Source: Microbacterium hominis NBRC 15708 (lineage in GTDB: Bacteria; Actinomycetota; Actinomycetes; Actinomycetales; Microbacteriaceae). From it: a stretch of DNA of 64,000 bases. The notes beneath the pieces were generated by a model. The model was given only the letters and a program-made list of their open reading frames with translations, did not search any database and was not told the origin of the DNA. Where the stretch lies: positions 310,001-374,000 of the forward strand of contig NZ_BCWI01000001.1 of NCBI RefSeq assembly GCF_001592125.1. Reading direction: 5' to 3'. Below, in pieces: positions 26,926-37,668 of this stretch. The position numbers were made by a program, and so were the translations under genes. The first letter of the stretch is position 1; every line of letters starts with the position of its first letter.

Positions 26926-28269
26926 TCAGTCGCCGAGGATCTTCCTGATCTTCTCGACGCGGGCCGCGATGTCGCGCTCGAGCCCGCGTCCCGTCGGCTC
27001 GTAGTAGTGACGGCCGCGGAGCTCGTCGGGCAGGTACTGCTGCGTCGCCACACCGACCTCGAGGTCGTGCGGATAGACGTACCCCTTGCCGTGGCCGAGG
27101 CGCTTGGCGCCCGGGTAGTGGGCATCGCGAAGGTGGGTGGGGACGCGGCCGAAGCCGCCCGCGCGGACGTCGGCGATCGCCTTGTCGATCGCCGTGTACG
27201 CGGCATTCGACTTCGCCGTCGTCGCGAGGTAGGCGGTCGCCTCCGCGAGCGGGATCCTGCCCTCGGGCATGCCGATGAACGCCACGGCGTCGGCGGCCGC
27301 GACGGCGATGACGAGCGCCTGAGGGTCGGCGAGCCCGATGTCCTCGGATGCCGAGATCACCAGGCGCCGCGCGATGAAGCGCGGGTCCTCACCGGCCTCG
27401 ATCATGCGCGCGAGGTAGTGCATCGCGGCATCCACGTCGGATCCGCGGATGGACTTGATGAACGCGCTGATGACGTCGTAGTGCTCGTCGCCCTGCCGGT
27501 CGTAGCGCAGCAGGGCGCGATCGACGGCCTGGGCGACCTGAGCGGCGGTGACGGTCGGCGCCTCGACCTCGGACTCGTCTGCCGTCTCGTCGCCGTCGGC
27601 GACCATCGCGGCCGCCGCCTCCAGCGACGTCAGCGCCCGGCGGGCGTCGCCCGACGCGAGCTGGATGAGCGCCGTCCGCGCCTCCGCGTCGAGCCGGACG
27701 CGGCCGGCGAGCCCGCGCGCGTCGTCGACGGCGCGGTCCAGGAGCAGGCCCAGATCGTCGTCGGTCAGCGGCTGCAGCGTCAGCAGCAGTGAGCGCGACA
27801 GCAGCGGCGAGATGACCGAGAACGACGGGTTCTCGGTCGTGGCCGCGATGAGGATGACCCAGCCGTTCTCGACGCCGGGAAGCAGCGCGTCCTGCTGCGC
27901 CTTGGTGAATCGGTGGATCTCGTCGAGGAACAGGATCGTCGAGATCCCGTAGAGGTCGCGCTGGGTCATGGCCTCCTGCATGACCTCGCGCACGTCCTTC
28001 ACGCCCGCTGTCACCGCCGACAGCTCGACGAAGCGGCGCCCCGAGGTGCGCGCGATGGCCTGTGCGAGCGTGGTCTTGCCCGTGCCCGGCGGTCCCCAGA
28101 GGATCACCGAGACGGCGGTCTTGGCCGCGCCGGACGGATCCGCGAGCGCGACCAGCGGCGACCCCGGGCGCAGCAGGTGCGCCTGCCCGGCGACCTCGTC
28201 GAGCGACGTGGGGCGCATCCGGACGGCCAACGGGGTCTGACCCTGGAAGAGAGCGGATGCCGATGCCAC
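26926..28269 (-). CDS. rarA: Replication-associated recombination protein A (MgsA/WRNIP1 family AAA+ ATPase)
   Basis: A 447-residue clamp-loader-like AAA+ ATPase acting at stalled replication forks. [15 protein letters not shown] is the N-terminal family block. [12 protein letters not shown] is Walker A and [11 protein letters not shown]alker B. TTENPSF and the C-terminal [12 protein letters not shown] and GYVYPHDLE are RarA-specific. The GTG start at 28269 has no ribosome-binding site but has TAGCCT exactly 6 bases before it, which indicates a leaderless transcript. The Nudix fusion follows 26 bases downstream on the same strand. Confidence 0.95.
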   Translation of the reverse strand: MASASALFQGQTPLAVRMRPTSLDEVAGQAHLLRPGSPLVALADPSGAAKTAVSVILWGPPGTGKTTLAQAIARTSGRRFVELSAVTAGVKDVREVMQEAMTQRDLYGISTILFLDEIHRFTKAQQDALLPGVENGWVILIAATTENPSFSVISPLLSRSLLLTLQPLTDDDLGLLLDRAVDDARGLAGRVRLDAEARTALIQLASGDARRALTSLEAAAAMVADGDETADESEVEAPTVTAAQVAQAVDRALLRYDRQGDEHYDVISAFIKSIRGSDVDAAMHYLARMIEAGEDPRFIARRLVISASEDIGLADPQALVIAVAAADAVAFIGMPEGRIPLAEATAYLATTAKSNAAYTAIDKAIADVRAGGFGRVPTHLRDAHYPGAKRLGHGKGYVYPHDLEVGVATQQYLPDELRGRHYYEPTGRGLERDIAARVEKIRKILGD

Positions 28270-28410
28270 GCACCCAGGCTATCCGCGCCCCTCGACGCCG
28301 GGGGCGCCGACGGGGACGCGACGGCGCCGTTTGTGGGCGGGAACGGACGACACGTAGTCTTCGCGTAGTGTTTGTGCGCCCCCGGATCGCGGGGAACGAG
28401 GGAGGTCCGG

Positions 28411-28704
28411 GTGGCTGCGGCGACAGGGAAGAAACAATCGCGCGTCGAGAAGGAGCGGGCGCGGGCCTACCGTGCGCGCCAGGAGTTCCATGAGGGCCTG
28501 ATCGCGCGTCGCCGTCGCGACAACCTCATCGCCGGAGTCGCCGGCGGTCTGCTGATCCTCGCGGTCGTCGGCGGCCAGGTCGCCTACTACACGACGGGAC
28601 CGGGCGCCCCGACGCCGGTTCCCACCGACACCGGCACCCCCGCGCCGACCTCGATCGAGCTGCCCGGGTCGTCGCAGATCCCGACGCCGACCCCCACTCC
28701 CTGA
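28411..28704 (+). CDS. Small single-pass membrane protein with Thr/Pro-rich outer tail
   Basis: A 97-residue protein. A basic cytoplasmic N-terminus (SRVEKERARAYRARQEFHEG) is followed by one transmembrane helix (NLIAGVAGGLLILAVVGGQVA). A threonine/proline-rich external tail ends in PTPTPTP. The layout resembles the N-terminal anchor of actinobacterial secreted peptidyl-prolyl isomerases, but no enzymatic domain follows, so it may be a truncated or specialised relative. The GTG at 28411 is chosen because GAGGGAGG lies before it. It precedes the DUF349 gene by about 117 bases on the same strand. Confidence 0.75.
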   Translation: MAAATGKKQSRVEKERARAYRARQEFHEGLIARRRRDNLIAGVAGGLLILAVVGGQVAYYTTGPGAPTPVPTDTGTPAPTSIELPGSSQIPTPTPTP

Positions 28705-28821
28705 CGCGTCCGGCCTCGGGTCCGGCGGGTGCGTGCGCCCACCACGGACGACGGGGTCGCGCATATAGGCTGTAAGCCGACCGAACCCCCATGCGGCGTG
28801 CGCCGCGACGAGGTGCTATCC

Positions 28822-30327
28822 GTGACTGACGTCTCCCCTTCCCAGCCCGACCACGAGCCCGCAGAGCAGGCCGCCGTCGAGGAACCCGTGCTCGCCGACG
28901 ACGGCGTGGACGCCGACGCTCCGACCGCGCCCGCGCCCGTCGACGAGGCGCCCTCCGACGAGGCGCCGGTGGAGTCGGCTCCCGTCGAAGAACCCGCCGC
29001 CGACCCTGCGCCCGCCGCGGCTCCCGTGCCGACGCCGCGAGCCGTTCCCGTGCCGCGCCCGCCGGCGCGTCGGGCGGCCGTCGCACCCCTGCCGTCGGCG
29101 GTGCCCGACACGTTCGGCCGCGTCGACGACGACGGCACCGTCTCGGTGCGCGAGGGCGATGAGTGGCGCGTCGTGGGCCAGTACCCGGACGGCACGCCCG
29201 CGGAGGCGCTGGCCTACTTCGAGCGCAAGTACGTCGACCTCGCCGGCGAGGTCACCCTGCTCGAGGTGCGCCACCGCAACGGCGGCGCCTCGGCATCCGA
29301 TCTGCGGGCCACCCTCGCGACCGTTCGCGAGCGTGTGACCGGCGCGGCCGCGGTGGGCGACCTCGCGGCGCTGGAAGAGCGCCTCTCCGCCCTGGATGCC
29401 GCGCTCAGCGAGGCGTCCGCGGAGGAGGCCCAGGCCCAGCGCGAAGCGGTGGATGCCGCGATCGCCGAGCGGACCGCTCTCGTCGAGCGCATCGAGGCCA
29501 TCGCCGCCCGCGATCCGAAGTCGATCCAGTGGAAGCAGACGACCGCCGAGGTGGGCGAGCTCTTCGCGCAGTGGCAGGCGCACCAGGCCACCGGGCCGCG
29601 CCTTCCCAAGAGCACGGGCCAGCAGCTGTGGAAGCGATTCCGCGACGCGCGTGCGGTTCTCGACAAGCACCGTCGTGAGTTCTACGCCGGCATGGACGAG
29701 CAGCACCGCTCCGCGCGCGACGCCAAGGCGCGGCTCGTCGAGCGGGCCGAGGCCCTCGCCAGCAAGGGCGAGGACGGCATCGGCGCGTACCGCACGCTGC
29801 TGGACGAGTGGAAGAGCGCGGGCCGCGCGGGCAAGAAGGCGGACGACGCCCTGTGGGCCCGCTTCAAGGCGGCCGGCGACGCCCTCTACGCCGCGCGCAG
29901 CGACCGCGAGCAGGCCGACGCCGAAGCCTCGCGCGAGAAGATCGACGCCAAGCGCGAGCTGCTCGCCGAGGCGGCCGCGGTTCCGCAGGAGAAGGACCTG
30001 GTGAAGGCCCGCACGCTCCTGACGGGCATCCAGCGCCGCTGGGACGAGATCGGACGCGTGTTCCCCCGCGAGGCCGAGCGGGGCCTCGACGACGACCTCC
30101 GCAAGATCGAGCAGGGCCTCAAGGCGCGCGAGGACGCCGACTGGAAGTCGAACAACCCCGAGACGAAGGCGCGTCAGAACGACATGACGCAGCAGCTGCG
30201 CGACGCGATCGCGGGTCTCGAGGCCGATCTCGAGAAGGCGAAGGCGTCCAAGAACGCCGGGGCCATCGCCAAGGCCACCGAAGCGCTCGAGGCGCGCAAG
30301 GGCTGGCTCAAGGCGCTCGGCGGCTGA
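28822..30327 (+). CDS. DUF349 coiled-coil protein
   Basis: A 501-residue protein. The first 95 residues are acidic, proline/alanine-rich and disordered. A small domain (VRDEGDEWRVVGQYPDGTP-like, about 100-150) and a series of long helices follow. The helices contain DUF349 units such as LLDEWKSAGRAGKKADDALW and IQRRWDEIGRVFPREAERGL. The family is widespread and of unknown biochemical role, sometimes linked to translation or stress. The GTG at 28822 is favoured by GAGGTG eight bases upstream. A TAGGCT box at 28766-28771 is a plausible promoter, and an 11-bp hairpin follows the stop. Confidence 0.85.
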   Translation: MTDVSPSQPDHEPAEQAAVEEPVLADDGVDADAPTAPAPVDEAPSDEAPVESAPVEEPAADPAPAAAPVPTPRAVPVPRPPARRAAVAPLPSAVPDTFGRVDDDGTVSVREGDEWRVVGQYPDGTPAEALAYFERKYVDLAGEVTLLEVRHRNGGASASDLRATLATVRERVTGAAAVGDLAALEERLSALDAALSEASAEEAQAQREAVDAAIAERTALVERIEAIAARDPKSIQWKQTTAEVGELFAQWQAHQATGPRLPKSTGQQLWKRFRDARAVLDKHRREFYAGMDEQHRSARDAKARLVERAEALASKGEDGIGAYRTLLDEWKSAGRAGKKADDALWARFKAAGDALYAARSDREQADAEASREKIDAKRELLAEAAAVPQEKDLVKARTLLTGIQRRWDEIGRVFPREAERGLDDDLRKIEQGLKAREDADWKSNNPETKARQNDMTQQLRDAIAGLEADLEKAKASKNAGAIAKATEALEARKGWLKALGG

Positions 30328-30332
30328 CATCC

Positions 30333-30359
30333 GGAGCCGGCGGTCTCTCCGCCGGCTCC
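30333..30359 (+). terminator. Hairpin terminator after the DUF349 gene
   Basis: GGAGCCGGCGG (30333-30343) pairs perfectly with CCGCCGGCTCC (30349-30359) around a TCTCT loop, starting 6 bases after the stop. Only pyrimidine-rich sequence follows rather than a U-run, as is common in high-GC actinobacteria. Confidence 0.65.
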
Positions 30360-30475
30360 CCTGCCCCTGCTCCCCGCCTCTGCGGCTTCCTCCCCGGCGG
30401 GGGCGTCGCTCGCGATTGTCCACAGTTCGGTGCCTGTCGTGCCTGCGCGCACGCCGGGGGCGTGAGACTGCCGTC

Positions 30476-31048
30476 ATGCCCTGGCCGTTCCTCTACTTCC
30501 CCGGCGACCGTCTGTCACGAACCGAGCTGTCGGCCGCGCGTCTCGACGGTCATGTCGTCGAGGTCGGCGAGGCGTACATGCCCGCCGACGCCGTCGAGAC
30601 CCGGGAACTTCGCGCCGGATCGGCGCGGCCGTGGCTGTCGGCCGCGCTGGCGTTGACGCACGAGTCGGCGGCCTGGGTGCACGGCGCCCTCGCCGAGCCC
30701 CCGGTGCGCCAGCGGGTGCAGCGCGTAACGGCGCGCCGCATCCCGTCGGTGCTCGACGTGCGGCTCGTGTACCGCGATGTCGCGCTCCGGCCGGAGGACG
30801 TCGAGGTCATCTCGGGCGTCGCGGTGACCACACCGGAGAAGACCCTCGGCGACCTGGTCCGCGATCTCTGCGGCGGCATCGCCACGCAGGGCGCCGTCGA
30901 CGCCCTCGTGGCGTGGCGCCCCGGCATCGCCCGGTCGACGGCGGATGCGGTGGCAGAGGGGCCGCCACTGCATCACAAGCGCGCGGCGATCGTCTACCTC
31001 CGCGCGCGGGCGCAGGAGGTCCGGGCTCAGGAGGAGGTGACGCGGTAG
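30476..31048 (+). CDS. AbiEi-antitoxin-like protein without a partner toxin
   Basis: A 190-residue soluble protein. The N-terminal half ([20 protein letters not shown] through [15 protein letters not shown]) resembles the winged-helix and linker region of actinobacterial AbiEi-family antitoxin-domain proteins. The C-terminal half ([27 protein letters not shown]) resembles the helical part seen with it. No nucleotidyltransferase (AbiEii) gene is adjacent. The assignment is tentative, and a DNA-binding role without a toxin is equally possible. Its last 22 bases overlap the relA 3' end on the other strand, so the two messages are complementary at their ends. Confidence 0.55.
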   Translation: MPWPFLYFPGDRLSRTELSAARLDGHVVEVGEAYMPADAVETRELRAGSARPWLSAALALTHESAAWVHGALAEPPVRQRVQRVTARRIPSVLDVRLVYRDVALRPEDVEVISGVAVTTPEKTLGDLVRDLCGGIATQGAVDALVAWRPGIARSTADAVAEGPPLHHKRAAIVYLRARAQEVRAQEEVTR

Positions 31049-33306
31049 ACGTCGTAGACGGCGTCGATGCGGCGCACCGCGTTCAGCACGCGATCCAGGT
31101 GCACGATGTCGCCCATCTCGAAGACGTACCGGCTCAGCGCCAGGCGATCGTTCGTGGTCTGCACGGAGGCGGACAGGATGTTCACGTGGTGCTCGCTGAG
31201 AACACGCGTGATGTCGCTCAGCAGCCCGGAACGGTCGAGGGCCTCGACCTGGATGTGCACGAGGAAGACGCTCTTGGTCGTCGGGGCCCACGAGACGTCG
31301 ATCATCCGGTCGGGGTCGTCCTTGAGCGAGCGCACGTTCGTGCAGTCCGCGCGATGCACCGACACGCCGCTGCCGCGCGTGACGAACCCGACGATCTGGT
31401 CTCCGGGGACGGGCGTGCAGCATTTCGCGAGCTTGACGAGGATGTCGGGCGCCCCGCGCACCAGCACGCCGGAGTCTCCCCCGCGCGGAGCCTTCGAGCG
31501 CCCGATGTGCGGGATCTCGATCGGCCCGGTGGAGGTGTCCTCCTGCGAGCTGACGAGCGCCGTGACCTTCTCGAGCACCGACTGGGTGGACACGTGTCCT
31601 TCGCCGACGGCGGCGTAGAGCGCGGTGACGTCCTCGTAGCGGAGCTGATGGGCGACCTCGGTGAACGAGTCCTGGTTCATCAGCCGCTGCAGCGGCAGGT
31701 TCTGCCGTCGCATCGCGCGGGCGATGGCGTCCTTGCCCTGCTCGACGGCTTCCTCTCGGCGTTCCTTCGTGAACCACCCGCGGATCTTGTTGCGGGCCCG
31801 GGTGCTCTTGACGAACCCCAGCCAGTCCTGGCTCGGGCCGGCATCCGGGTTCTTCGAGGTGAACACCTCGACGACGTCACCCGAGTGCAGTTCGGACTCG
31901 AGGGGAACGAGGCGCCCGTTGACCTTGGCGCCCATCGTCCGATGGCCGACCTCGGTGTGCACGGCATACGCGAAGTCGACCGGCGTGCCGCCGGCGGGAA
32001 GACCGATCACGCGTCCCTTGGGCGTGAAGACGTAGACCTCTTTCGCCCCGATCTCGAAGCGCAGCGAGTCGAGGAACTCGCCCGGATCGGCCGTCTCGGC
32101 CTGCCAGTCGGAGATGTGGGCGATCCACGCCATGTCGGTGTCGACCGACTTGGCCTCGGACTTGCCGCCGGCCATCCGCTCCTTGTACTTCCAATGCGCC
32201 GCCACCCCGTACTCGGCCTGCTGGTGCATCTCGTTGGTGCGGATCTGGATCTCGACGGTGCGTCCGCCGGGACCGATCACCGTCGTGTGCAGCGACTGGT
32301 AGAGGTTGAACTTCGGGGTCGCGATGTAGTCCTTGAACCGGCCGGGGATCGGTGTCCACCGCGCGTGGATCGAGCCCAGCACCGCGTAGCAGTCGCGCAC
32401 GGTGTTCACGAGCACGCGGATGCCGATGAGGTCGTAGATGTCGTCGAACTCGCGGCCGCGCACCACCATCTTCTGGTAGACGGAGTACAGCTGCTTGGGC
32501 CGCCCCATCACGCGACCGCGGATGCGCAGATCGCGGAGGTCCGCCTCGACCGCCTCGATCACCTTGTGCATGTACTCCTCGCGCTGCGGCGTGCGCTGCT
32601 TCACGAGGCTGTCGATCTCGGCGTAGAGCTTCGGGTGCAGCACGGCGAACGAGAGGTCTTCGAGCTCGCTCTTGACGGCCTGGATGCCGAGGCGATGCGC
32701 CAGCGGGGCGTAGATCTCGAGCGTCTCGGTCGCCTTCTTCGCCGCCTTCTCCGGCGGGACGAAGCCCCAGGTCCGTGCGTTGTGCAGGCGGTCGGCGAGC
32801 TTGATGATCAGCACCCGGATGTCCTTGGACATCGCGACGATCATCTTGCGGACGGTCTCGGCCTGCGCGGCATCCCCGTACTTGACCTTGTCGAGCTTGG
32901 TGACGCCGTCGACGAGCATCGCGACCTCGTCGCCGAACTCCGCGGCCAGCTCGTCGAGGCGGTAGTCGGTGTCTTCGACGGTGTCGTGCAGGAGGGCCGC
33001 GGCAATCGCGCGGGGACCGAGGCCCAGGTCGGCGAGGATCTGCGCGACCGCGAGCGGATGCGTGATGTAGGGCTCGCCGCTCTGACGCTTCTGCGCCGCG
33101 TGCGCCCGGGCGGCCACCTCGTAGGCGCGCTCGATGATGGCGACATCGCCCTTGGGGTGGTGCGTGCGCACCGTGCGGATCAGCTGCTCGAGGCCGTTCC
33201 GCGACGGCGCGCGGGAGAAGATGCGCGGCACGAGGCGGCGCAGGGAGGAGCTGGGCGGTGGCGCGACGTTTCCGGCACTGTTGGACGTGGGAACCGTCTC
33301 GGCCAT
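31027..33306 (-). CDS. relA: Bifunctional (p)ppGpp synthetase/hydrolase (Rel/Rsh)
   Basis: Makes and degrades (p)ppGpp in the stringent response. The 759 residues run in order: HD hydrolase domain ([25 protein letters not shown]), RelA/SpoT synthetase domain ([25 protein letters not shown]), TGS domain ([16 protein letters not shown]), a zinc-finger/RIS region with [13 protein letters not shown], and a C-terminal ACT domain. Hydrolase and synthetase motifs are both intact, so it is the long bifunctional form. GGAGGTGA precedes the ATG. It ends the secD-secF-relA run and converges on the AbiEi-like gene. Confidence 0.96.
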   Translation of the reverse strand: MAETVPTSNSAGNVAPPPSSSLRRLVPRIFSRAPSRNGLEQLIRTVRTHHPKGDVAIIERAYEVAARAHAAQKRQSGEPYITHPLAVAQILADLGLGPRAIAAALLHDTVEDTDYRLDELAAEFGDEVAMLVDGVTKLDKVKYGDAAQAETVRKMIVAMSKDIRVLIIKLADRLHNARTWGFVPPEKAAKKATETLEIYAPLAHRLGIQAVKSELEDLSFAVLHPKLYAEIDSLVKQRTPQREEYMHKVIEAVEADLRDLRIRGRVMGRPKQLYSVYQKMVVRGREFDDIYDLIGIRVLVNTVRDCYAVLGSIHARWTPIPGRFKDYIATPKFNLYQSLHTTVIGPGGRTVEIQIRTNEMHQQAEYGVAAHWKYKERMAGGKSEAKSVDTDMAWIAHISDWQAETADPGEFLDSLRFEIGAKEVYVFTPKGRVIGLPAGGTPVDFAYAVHTEVGHRTMGAKVNGRLVPLESELHSGDVVEVFTSKNPDAGPSQDWLGFVKSTRARNKIRGWFTKERREEAVEQGKDAIARAMRRQNLPLQRLMNQDSFTEVAHQLRYEDVTALYAAVGEGHVSTQSVLEKVTALVSSQEDTSTGPIEIPHIGRSKAPRGGDSGVLVRGAPDILVKLAKCCTPVPGDQIVGFVTRGSGVSVHRADCTNVRSLKDDPDRMIDVSWAPTTKSVFLVHIQVEALDRSGLLSDITRVLSEHHVNILSASVQTTNDRLALSRYVFEMGDIVHLDRVLNAVRRIDAVYDVYRVTSS

Positions 33307-33365
33307 CCGCTCACCTCCGCCTTGAATGATCCGTCAATCCTACGCCCGGGCCCACGGCGCCGCGT

Positions 33366-34355
33366 TCACGCCTCGACGCGTGCGCGTTCGCGTGCCGCGA
33401 GCACCCGGGTGTCGCGCGCCTTCAGCTCCGTCTCGTTCTCGCGCAGCAGCGAGTACAGGGGGGCGGCGACGAAGAGCGTCGAGTAGGCCGCGACGATCGT
33501 TCCGACGAAGATCGACAGCGAGATGTCGGTCAGCGTCTGCGCACCCAGCCAGAGCGCACCGATGAACAGGATCGCGCCGGTGGGCAGGGCCGCGACGACG
33601 GTCGTGTTGATCGAGCGGATCAGCGTCTGGTTGACGGCCAGGTTGACCGATTCGCCGAACGTCCGCCCCGACTTCTCGCCGTCCTCGCGCGTGTTCTCCC
33701 GCACCTTGTCGAAGACGACGGTGGTGTCGTACAGCGAGTAGGACAGGATCGTCAGGAAGCCGATGACGGCGGCCGGCGAGATCTCGAACCCGAACAGCGC
33801 GTAGACGCCGACCGTGATCACGAGGACGTCGACGAGGCCGATGATGGCCGCGACGGACATCTTCCACGTCCGGAAGTAGATCGCGAGGATGACGAAGGTC
33901 AGCGCGAGGAAGATCGCGAGACCCCACAGCGACTGGCGCGTGACGTCCTGACCCCAGCTGGGTCCGATGAACGACGAGCTGACGTCCGACTCCTGCACGC
34001 CGAACTCCTGCGCGAGCGCGGTCGTGACGGCCTGTGTCTGGGTGTTGGTCATCTGGTCGGTCTGGATGCGGAGCGCGTCCGAGCCGATCGTCGTGACCTT
34101 GGTGGTCGCCCCCGGGACGACGGACTGCACGGCGGCGGTCGCGGCGGTCTGGTCGGGGCTCGCGACCTGGTTGACGGTGAACTGCGATCCGCCGGTGAAC
34201 TCGATCGAGAACTGGATGGGGCGGAACAGCGGGACGAGGGCCGCGCCGATGACCAGCACCGCGGCGATGATGAACCACAGGCGACGGCGTCCCACGAAGG
34301 GGAAGGAGGTCTTGCCGGTGTAGAGGTCGTTTCCGAACTCGTTCATGGAGCGCAT
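33366..34355 (-). CDS. secF: Protein translocase subunit SecF
   Basis: With SecD it uses the proton gradient to pull exported proteins through SecYEG. The 329 residues have an N-terminal transmembrane helix, a periplasm-equivalent domain (IEFTGGSQF) and five more helices. AVIGFLTILSYSLYDTTVVF and DKVRENTRE are the conserved SecF signature. GGAGGGAG precedes the ATG at 34355, which shares one base with the secD stop (TGATG), so the two are coupled. Confidence 0.95.
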   Translation of the reverse strand: MRSMNEFGNDLYTGKTSFPFVGRRRLWFIIAAVLVIGAALVPLFRPIQFSIEFTGGSQFTVNQVASPDQTAATAAVQSVVPGATTKVTTIGSDALRIQTDQMTNTQTQAVTTALAQEFGVQESDVSSSFIGPSWGQDVTRQSLWGLAIFLALTFVILAIYFRTWKMSVAAIIGLVDVLVITVGVYALFGFEISPAAVIGFLTILSYSLYDTTVVFDKVRENTREDGEKSGRTFGESVNLAVNQTLIRSINTTVVAALPTGAILFIGALWLGAQTLTDISLSIFVGTIVAAYSTLFVAAPLYSLLRENETELKARDTRVLAARERARVEA

Positions 34356-36094
34356 CAGTCGTCTCCCTCCGTCGTCGAGCTCGGTCTGGTTCCGTTCTTG
34401 GCCGCCAGTTCCGCCTGCTTGCGTTCGGCGATCGTCTGTCGGCGCTCCGCCTCTCCGCGCGAGCGTGCGGCGCGCCGGGCTGCGGCACCCTTCGCGCCCT
34501 CCGACACCGGCGCACGGAACTGCGCGCGGCCCCGGTAGACGGCGCCGAGTGCTTCGGGGTCCAGGCCCGACAGGGGGTGACCCCCGCCGAAGAAGCGCGT
34601 GCGCGCCAGCAGCTGGAGCACGGGGTGCGTGAAGAGGATGAAGATCAGGATGTCGATCAGCGTCGTGAGGCCGAGGGTGAACGCGAAGCCCTTCACCGTC
34701 GCATCGGCGAGGATGTAGAGCACGACGGCGGCGAGGATGTTGATCGACTTCGAGATGTAGATCGTGCGCTTGGCGCGACCCCACCCGTCCTCGACGGCGC
34801 CCGTGATCGACTTGCCGTCGCGCAGCTCGTCGCGGATGCGCTCGAAGTACACGATGAAGGAGTCCGCCGTGAACCCGATCGTGACGATCAGGCCCGCGAC
34901 ACCGGCGAGCGACAGGCGGAAGCCCATCCGCCACGCGAGGATGCACAGGGTGATGTAGGTCAGCACGCCCATCACGCCGAGCGACGCGATGATCACGAAG
35001 CCGAGGGCGCGGTAGACGATCAGCGAGTACAGGGCGACGAGAGCGAGTCCGATCAGACCCGCGATGAGGCCGATCTGCAGCTGCTGCGAGCCGAGCGTCG
35101 CGGAGATCGCGTTGTCGCTGACGATGCCGAAGCTGAGCGGCAGGGCGCCGTACTTGAGCTGATCCGCGAGCGTCTTGGCGCTCTCCTGGTTGAACGAGCC
35201 GCTGATCTGCGGCTTGCCGTCGAGGATGACGCCGTTCATCGACGGAGCGGAGATGACCGCGCCGTCGAGCACGAAGGCGAACTGGTTCTGCGGGCTCTTG
35301 CCGGCCTGCGTGAACGCGTAGAGGCGCTGGCTCACCTCGCCGAAGGTCTTGGTGCCCTGCTCGTCGAACACGATGTTGACGACCCACTGGCCGTTCTGCG
35401 TGTTCATGCCGCTGGTCGCGTCGGTGATCGCCGATCCGTCGAGCTCGACGGGACCGAGGAGGTACTTCGCGGTGCCGGTGGGGTCACAGGCGATCAGCGG
35501 CTCACCGGCGGGGCTGTTGGCGGGGTCGTTGTCGGCGGCGGCGCAGTCGTACGCCAGGAACTTCGCCTGCAGCGCGGGGGTGATCCAGTTCAGATCGCTC
35601 CCGTCGGTGGGCGACGCCGTCGGCGTCGAGGCCAGGCCCGGGTCGGGCGTGGGATACGGCGTGGAGTTGCCGTCTTCGCCGACGTAGGACGTGCTCGCGG
35701 CGGTCGTGGCCAGCACCGCGCGCAGCTGCATCTGCGCCGAGGACTCGATGCGCTTGCGCGTCTCCTCATCGGCCTGGCCGGGGATCTGCACGACGATCTG
35801 GTTGCCGGCCTGGGTCGTGATGTCGGCCTCGCCCACGCCGGACGCGTCGACGCGCTGGCGGATGATCGCGGCGGCCTGGTTCATCTGGTCGGTCGACGGC
35901 GTCGCACCGTCGGGCGTCTTCGCCTCGAGGATGATCTGCGTGCCGCCCTGCAGGTCGAGGGCGAGCTCGGGCGTCCAGGAGCTCTTACCGAAGACGTAGA
36001 CGCCGAGCGCGTTCACGCCGAACAGCAGGGCTGTGATGACGAGGAGACCGGTCAGTGCGCGCCAGGCACGGCGCACCGGGGTGGGTGTGGCCAC
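34355..36094 (-). CDS. secD: Protein translocase subunit SecD
   Basis: Partner of SecF. The 579 residues contain the first helix, DLQGGTQIILEAKTP at the start of the P1 domain, and the conserved helix block TIGFTADSFIVYFERIRDEL. The C-terminal charged tail is rich in arginine, alanine and glutamine. A threonine/proline/serine-rich insertion (about residues 148-165) in the outer domain is absent from E. coli SecD but usual in actinobacteria. It lies 38 bases behind yajC in the yajC-secD-secF block. Confidence 0.95.
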   Translation of the reverse strand: MATPTPVRRAWRALTGLLVITALLFGVNALGVYVFGKSSWTPELALDLQGGTQIILEAKTPDGATPSTDQMNQAAAIIRQRVDASGVGEADITTQAGNQIVVQIPGQADEETRKRIESSAQMQLRAVLATTAASTSYVGEDGNSTPYPTPDPGLASTPTASPTDGSDLNWITPALQAKFLAYDCAAADNDPANSPAGEPLIACDPTGTAKYLLGPVELDGSAITDATSGMNTQNGQWVVNIVFDEQGTKTFGEVSQRLYAFTQAGKSPQNQFAFVLDGAVISAPSMNGVILDGKPQISGSFNQESAKTLADQLKYGALPLSFGIVSDNAISATLGSQQLQIGLIAGLIGLALVALYSLIVYRALGFVIIASLGVMGVLTYITLCILAWRMGFRLSLAGVAGLIVTIGFTADSFIVYFERIRDELRDGKSITGAVEDGWGRAKRTIYISKSINILAAVVLYILADATVKGFAFTLGLTTLIDILIFILFTHPVLQLLARTRFFGGGHPLSGLDPEALGAVYRGRAQFRAPVSEGAKGAAARRAARSRGEAERRQTIAERKQAELAAKNGTRPSSTTEGDD

Positions 36095-36132
36095 GGAGGG
36101 TCAGCTTTCTTCGGGAGCGATGCGCGTCTGGA

Positions 36133-36573
36133 TCAGGCCTGGGGCTTCGCGTCGCCCGCGTCGGAGGCCTCGGTCGAGGTCTCGACCTTGCTCGCGGCGC
36201 GGTCGTCGCTCACCGAGGTGATCTCGCCGTCGGCGACATCCGCGGCGTACTCGGCCTGGTCGGACTCCGCCTCGATGAACTCGTCCTCGGTGACGGTCCC
36301 CTCCTCTTCGTCCACGACGCGCAGGATGGCCTGGCTGTGGACCTCGACCTCCATGCCGGGGGCGAGCTCGACGAACGCGGGCTTGGACAGGTCTTCCCCG
36401 TCGTACGCCACGAGCGTGCCGTAGAGGCCGCCCTGGAGGAGCACCTTGACGCCGGGGACCATCGCGCGGGCCTTGGCCTCCTGCTCCGCCTTCATGCGGG
36501 TGGCACGACGCCGCGAGCTCCAGAACATGAAGCCGAGCAGCGCCGCCATCGCGACGAGCAGAATCCAATCCAT
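36133..36573 (-). CDS. yajC: Preprotein translocase subunit YajC
   Basis: A small accessory subunit of the SecDF complex. The 146 residues start with one transmembrane helix (ILLVAMAALLGFMFWS) and a basic stretch (RRRATRMKAEQEAK). The YajC core GVKVLLQGGLYGTLVAYDGE and VEVHSQAILRVV follow. The tail after residue 95 is acidic and longer than in E. coli. It sits between ruvB and secD, as in many actinobacteria. Confidence 0.92.
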   Translation of the reverse strand: MDWILLVAMAALLGFMFWSSRRRATRMKAEQEAKARAMVPGVKVLLQGGLYGTLVAYDGEDLSKPAFVELAPGMEVEVHSQAILRVVDEEEGTVTEDEFIEAESDQAEYAADVADGEITSVSDDRAASKVETSTEASDAGDAKPQA

Positions 36574-36636
36574 GCGGACACACCTTTCGGGAGCGCGCCG
36601 ATCGACGCGAAGAAGGCGGCAGAAAGCCTTCAGTGA

Positions 36637-37668
36637 TTATAGGTCATCGAATCTCAGCGCCTCGCCGGGCTGTGCGACGCGTAGATGCGCGTAGGCCTCG
36701 GGCGTCGCGACGCGCCCACGCGGTGTGCGCCCCAGGAAGCCGATGCGCACGAGGTAGGGCTCGACGACCGACTCGATCGTCTCCGCCTCCTCTCCCACCG
36801 TGACCGCGAGGGTGCTCAGGCCGACCGGACCCCCGCGGAAACGGCGGACCACGGCATCCAGCACCGCGCGATCGAGCCGGTCGAGGCCGATCGCGTCGAC
36901 GTCGTACAGCTCCAGCGCCGCGGCCACGTGCGCGTCGGATGCGGTCCGGTCCGGCGTGCCGTGCACGATCACGTAGTCGCGCACGCGGCGCAGCAGTCGG
37001 TTCGCGATGCGGGGTGTGCCGCGGGAGCGGCGGGCGATCTCCGCACGTGCCGACCGCGGCAGATCGACGCCGAGGACGGCGGCCGATCGCGAGACGACCT
37101 GCTCGAGCTCGTTCGGCTCGTAGTACTCCAGGTGCGCCGTGAACCCGAACCGGTCGCGCAGGGGGTTGGGCAGAAGGCCCGATCGCGTCGTCGCGCCCAC
37201 GAGCGTGAACGGCGCGAGGTCCAGCGGGATGCTGGTGGCGCCGGCGCCCTTGCCGACCATGATGTCGATGCGGAAGTCCTCCATCGCCAGGTACAGCATC
37301 TCTTCCGCGGAGCGCGCCATCCGGTGGATCTCGTCGATGAAGAGCACCTCCCCCGGCACCAGGCTCGACAGCAGCGCGGCCAGGTCGCCGGCGTGCTGGA
37401 TCGCCGGTCCGCTCGACAGGCGCAGCGGTCGGCTGCTCTCGTGGGCGACGATCATCGCGAGGGTCGTCTTGCCGAGCCCGGGCGGGCCGGACAGGAGGAT
37501 GTGATCCGGAGGACGCTGCTGGATGCGCGCGGCATCGAGCAGCAGCTGGAGCTGTCCGCGCACCTTCTGCTGGCCGACGAACTCGGCGAGCGACCCCGGT
37601 CGCAGCGCCCCCTCGACCGCGAGCTCGGTCTCGTCCTCGGCGAGGCTCGGATCGCGCGGGTCAGACAC
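36637..37668 (-). CDS. ruvB: Holliday junction branch migration helicase RuvB
   Basis: The hexameric AAA+ motor of the RuvABC resolvasome. The 343 residues include [15 protein letters not shown] at the start, Walker [12 protein letters not shown], Walker B FIDEIHRM, the sensor region [18 protein letters not shown], and the C-terminal winged helix ending in [12 protein letters not shown]. The GTG at 37668 overlaps the ruvA stop by 8 bases and gives the expected N-terminus, whereas an ATG further upstream would add 30 residues of ruvA shadow. Confidence 0.96.
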   Translation of the reverse strand: MSDPRDPSLAEDETELAVEGALRPGSLAEFVGQQKVRGQLQLLLDAARIQQRPPDHILLSGPPGLGKTTLAMIVAHESSRPLRLSSGPAIQHAGDLAALLSSLVPGEVLFIDEIHRMARSAEEMLYLAMEDFRIDIMVGKGAGATSIPLDLAPFTLVGATTRSGLLPNPLRDRFGFTAHLEYYEPNELEQVVSRSAAVLGVDLPRSARAEIARRSRGTPRIANRLLRRVRDYVIVHGTPDRTASDAHVAAALELYDVDAIGLDRLDRAVLDAVVRRFRGGPVGLSTLAVTVGEEAETIESVVEPYLVRIGFLGRTPRGRVATPEAYAHLRVAQPGEALRFDDL

